NCBI GenBank assembly: GCA_015492645.1
Contig: WGER01000054.1
Location: 1-35,809 of the forward strand
Origin: Nitrospirota bacterium
Lineage (GTDB): Bacteria > Nitrospirota > Thermodesulfovibrionia > Thermodesulfovibrionales > JdFR-85
Length of the DNA stretch: 35,809 bases
Direction of reading: 5' to 3'
Shown: positions 34,462-35,809 of the stretch, piece after piece
How the letters are laid out: every line of letters begins with the position of its first letter
Position numbering within the stretch: the first letter of the stretch is position 1
Notes under the pieces: generated by a model
Database searches by the model: none
Told to the model about the DNA's origin: nothing
Seen by the model: only the letters and a program-made list of their open reading frames with translations
Made by a program: the position numbers and the translations under genes

Positions 34462-35178
34462 ATGGTGAGAGGACTTATAATTATACCTGCCTATAATGAA
34501 GAAGTTACTATAGGTGCTGTAATCAAGGAGATTAGAACCCATATACCCGATTTTGATATAGTGGTGGTGGATGATGGCTCCACTGATTCAACAGCCTCTG
34601 TGGCCAGGTCCAGCGGAGTAACGGTCTTGAGCCTTCCATTCAATATGGGTATCGGTACAGCGGTCCAGACAGGATACAAGTATGCCCAGAGGAAGGGCTA
34701 TCCAGTGGCTGTGCAGTTTGATGCAGATGGGCAGCACATAGCAGAAGAGGTGAACTCCCTTATAGGCCCCCTGTTGAGAGAGGAGTCTGACTTTGTGGTG
34801 GGTTCAAGATTCCTGTCTAAGGGGAGTTACAGGGTAGGCTGGGCGAGGGGCCTTGGTATCAGGATCCTTTCAGCCGTTATCTCATCGGTTCTGGGCAGCA
34901 GAATTACTGACCCCACCTCTGGATTCAGGGCAGCATCAAGGGATGTGATAGAGTTCTTCAGCAGATATTATCCTGATGACTATCCTGAACCTGAATCCCT
35001 CGTCCTTTTACATAAGGCCGGTTTCAGGATACAGGAGGTACCGGTGAGAATGAGGCAGCGGACAGGGGGCAGATCATCCATAACCCCGCTCAGGGCCTTC
35101 TACTATATGGTGAAGGTCCTCCTGGCCATCCTTATTGACCTGTTTAAGACAGTACCAAGATCAGGGAAAGGAGGATGA
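34462..35178 (+). CDS. GT2-family glycosyltransferase (dolichol-phosphate mannose synthase-like)
   Basis: 238 residues. Motifs LIIIPAYNEEVTIGAVI, VVVDDGSTDST, NMGIGTAVQTGYKYA, FDADGQHIAEE (DXD) and GSRFLSKGSY, then DPTSGFRA, match the DPMS-like group that moves a sugar from a nucleotide carrier to a polyprenyl phosphate. Two weak hydrophobic segments but no multi-helix domain, so a minimal, cytoplasmic or peripheral enzyme. The start codon directly follows the previous stop (TAGATG), with GGGAG inside the upstream gene as ribosome binding site. Confidence 0.88.
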   Translation: MVRGLIIIPAYNEEVTIGAVIKEIRTHIPDFDIVVVDDGSTDSTASVARSSGVTVLSLPFNMGIGTAVQTGYKYAQRKGYPVAVQFDADGQHIAEEVNSLIGPLLREESDFVVGSRFLSKGSYRVGWARGLGIRILSAVISSVLGSRITDPTSGFRAASRDVIEFFSRYYPDDYPEPESLVLLHKAGFRIQEVPVRMRQRTGGRSSITPLRAFYYMVKVLLAILIDLFKTVPRSGKGG

Positions 35179-35180
35179 AG

Positions 35181-35555
35181 ATGGACATTATAAGGGTATT
35201 GGCAACAATGGTAAGCCTCGGGATATTATTTCTCGTTTTAGAATTGATCAGGAGGAACCGGCTAAAGGAGAAGTATTCCCTGCTCTGGCTCTTCTCATCT
35301 GTTGTAATGCTCTGTTTCTCTCTGTCCAGAGAACTCCTTCACACGGTCTCTCTCAGTATAGGCATAAAGTACCCTCCCTCTTTTATCTTTCTCCTCGCCT
35401 TTCTTTTTCTCACTGTTATTACCATCCATATAACAAGTGTAATATCAGAACTATCAGAGAGGAACAAGGCCCTCCTGCAGGAGATCGTTCTTCTGAGAGA
35501 GGCCCTTAAGGAGAGATCCGGAAAGGAAGATGAACAGGAGTCTCAGGATAAATAG
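35181..35555 (+). CDS. DUF2304 membrane protein
   Basis: 124 residues: three membrane helices (about 2-20, 34-50, 66-88) and a cytoplasmic coiled-coil tail (ISELSERNKALLQEIVLLRE). Length and plan match DUF2304 proteins, which very often follow a DPMS-like glycosyltransferase in polysaccharide clusters; function unknown. I chose ATG 35181 because AAAGGAGG ends at 35174, giving 6-nt spacing; ATG 35175 touches the ribosome binding site. Overlaps the next gene by 26 nt. Confidence 0.82.
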   Translation: MDIIRVLATMVSLGILFLVLELIRRNRLKEKYSLLWLFSSVVMLCFSLSRELLHTVSLSIGIKYPPSFIFLLAFLFLTVITIHITSVISELSERNKALLQEIVLLREALKERSGKEDEQESQDK

Positions 35556-35809
35556 ATCTGTAGTGCATATCTTTCTGATATCTCTCACCTGCATTCTTGC
35601 CTACAGCAATACCATGAATGTGCCATTTATATTTGACGATATACCCATAGTCGCCTCCAATCCCCTGATACGGGATGTGGGGAATTTTTTTGATATAGGG
35701 GTGATGAATGATCATCGTTATGTTGGGAAGTTGACCTTTGCATTGAACTATGCCTTACATGGGCTTGATGTGAGGGGGTATCATTTAGTGAATCTGCTGA
35801 TTCATGTAG
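35530..35809 (+). CDS. Polytopic membrane protein of the TPR/O-mannosyltransferase-like type (3' partial)
   Basis: Open to the right window edge; 93 codons seen. N-terminal membrane helix (VHIFLISLTCILAYS), then NVPFIFDDIPIVASNPLI, VGKLTFALNYALHGLD and GYHLVNLLIHV. These motifs (FDD, RLT-FALNY-LHG, GYHLVN-IH) are hallmarks of large membrane proteins with a GT-C-like N-terminal half and C-terminal tetratricopeptide repeats, often annotated as TPR or PMT-like glycosyltransferase. The start overlaps the DUF2304 gene; GGAAAGGA serves as ribosome binding site. The rest, including any TPR part, is outside the window. Confidence 0.8.
   Translation, partial: MNRSLRINRSVVHIFLISLTCILAYSNTMNVPFIFDDIPIVASNPLIRDVGNFFDIGVMNDHRYVGKLTFALNYALHGLDVRGYHLVNLLIHV

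Overview
The window looks like ordinary chromosome of a strictly bacterial, Gram-negative, respiratory (probably anaerobic or microaerophilic) organism. My best guess is the Nitrospirota/Thermodesulfovibrionia or a neighbouring deltaproteobacterial lineage. The clues are multiheme cytochrome c, a sensor kinase with periplasmic heme c motifs, sigma-54 regulation, type IV/type II pseudopilins, and a regulatory operon I associate with hydrogenase-bearing anaerobes. No single gene fixes the genus. No rRNA, tRNA, CRISPR array, intact insertion sequence or prophage was seen.

Layout. 1-3100: tail of an iron-dependent DtxR-type repressor with a FeoA domain, a tetraheme cytochrome with a degenerate phosphoesterase-like N-terminus, a DsbA-like oxidase, a Met/Gly/Trp-rich SHOCT membrane protein and a frameshifted remnant of a MerT-like mercury transporter. 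3140-8510: an NADH:rubredoxin/nitrite-reductase-type flavoprotein, then pyrC-leuS. 8508-15788 (minus strand): mreB-mreC-mreD-mrdA-rodA (rod-shape elongasome), then gspG-gspH-hemW. 16082-18221: an ABC-class ATPase and a DUF488 protein. 18218-24644 (minus strand): a tightly overlapped nine-gene run, heme-type sensor kinase, NtrC-type activator, DRTGG, RsbW/RsbT-like ATPase, DRTGG, PHP, HATPase, CheY-like receiver, cmk. 24824-26137: membrane GAF/HD-GYP protein. 26139-29564 (minus strand): ABC exporter (permease, lipoprotein-like TPR protein, ATPase) plus a UbiA-family phosphoribosyl-polyprenyl synthase-like enzyme. 29633-33236: HD hydrolase (+), then a cysE-cysS in-frame fusion and rlmB (-). 33442-end: start of a surface-glycan cluster (two GT2 glycosyltransferases, DUF2304, TPR membrane protein cut by the window edge).

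How the genes work together. The central minus operon reads as one signalling module: a periplasmic heme/redox input, a sigma-54 output, and a set of switch-like partners. The mre block builds the cell cylinder. The cysE-cysS-rlmB block links cysteine synthesis, Cys-tRNA charging and rRNA methylation.

Three things deserve a second look. First, an A AAA AAG slippery heptamer lies at the cysE/cysS junction, and a -1 shift there would end CysE exactly in front of the cysS ribosome binding site. Second, at least seven operon heads have an (often extended) -10 box 6-9 nt before the ATG, implying leaderless mRNAs. Third, a diverged family of palindromic intergenic repeats sits just upstream of three plus-strand genes.
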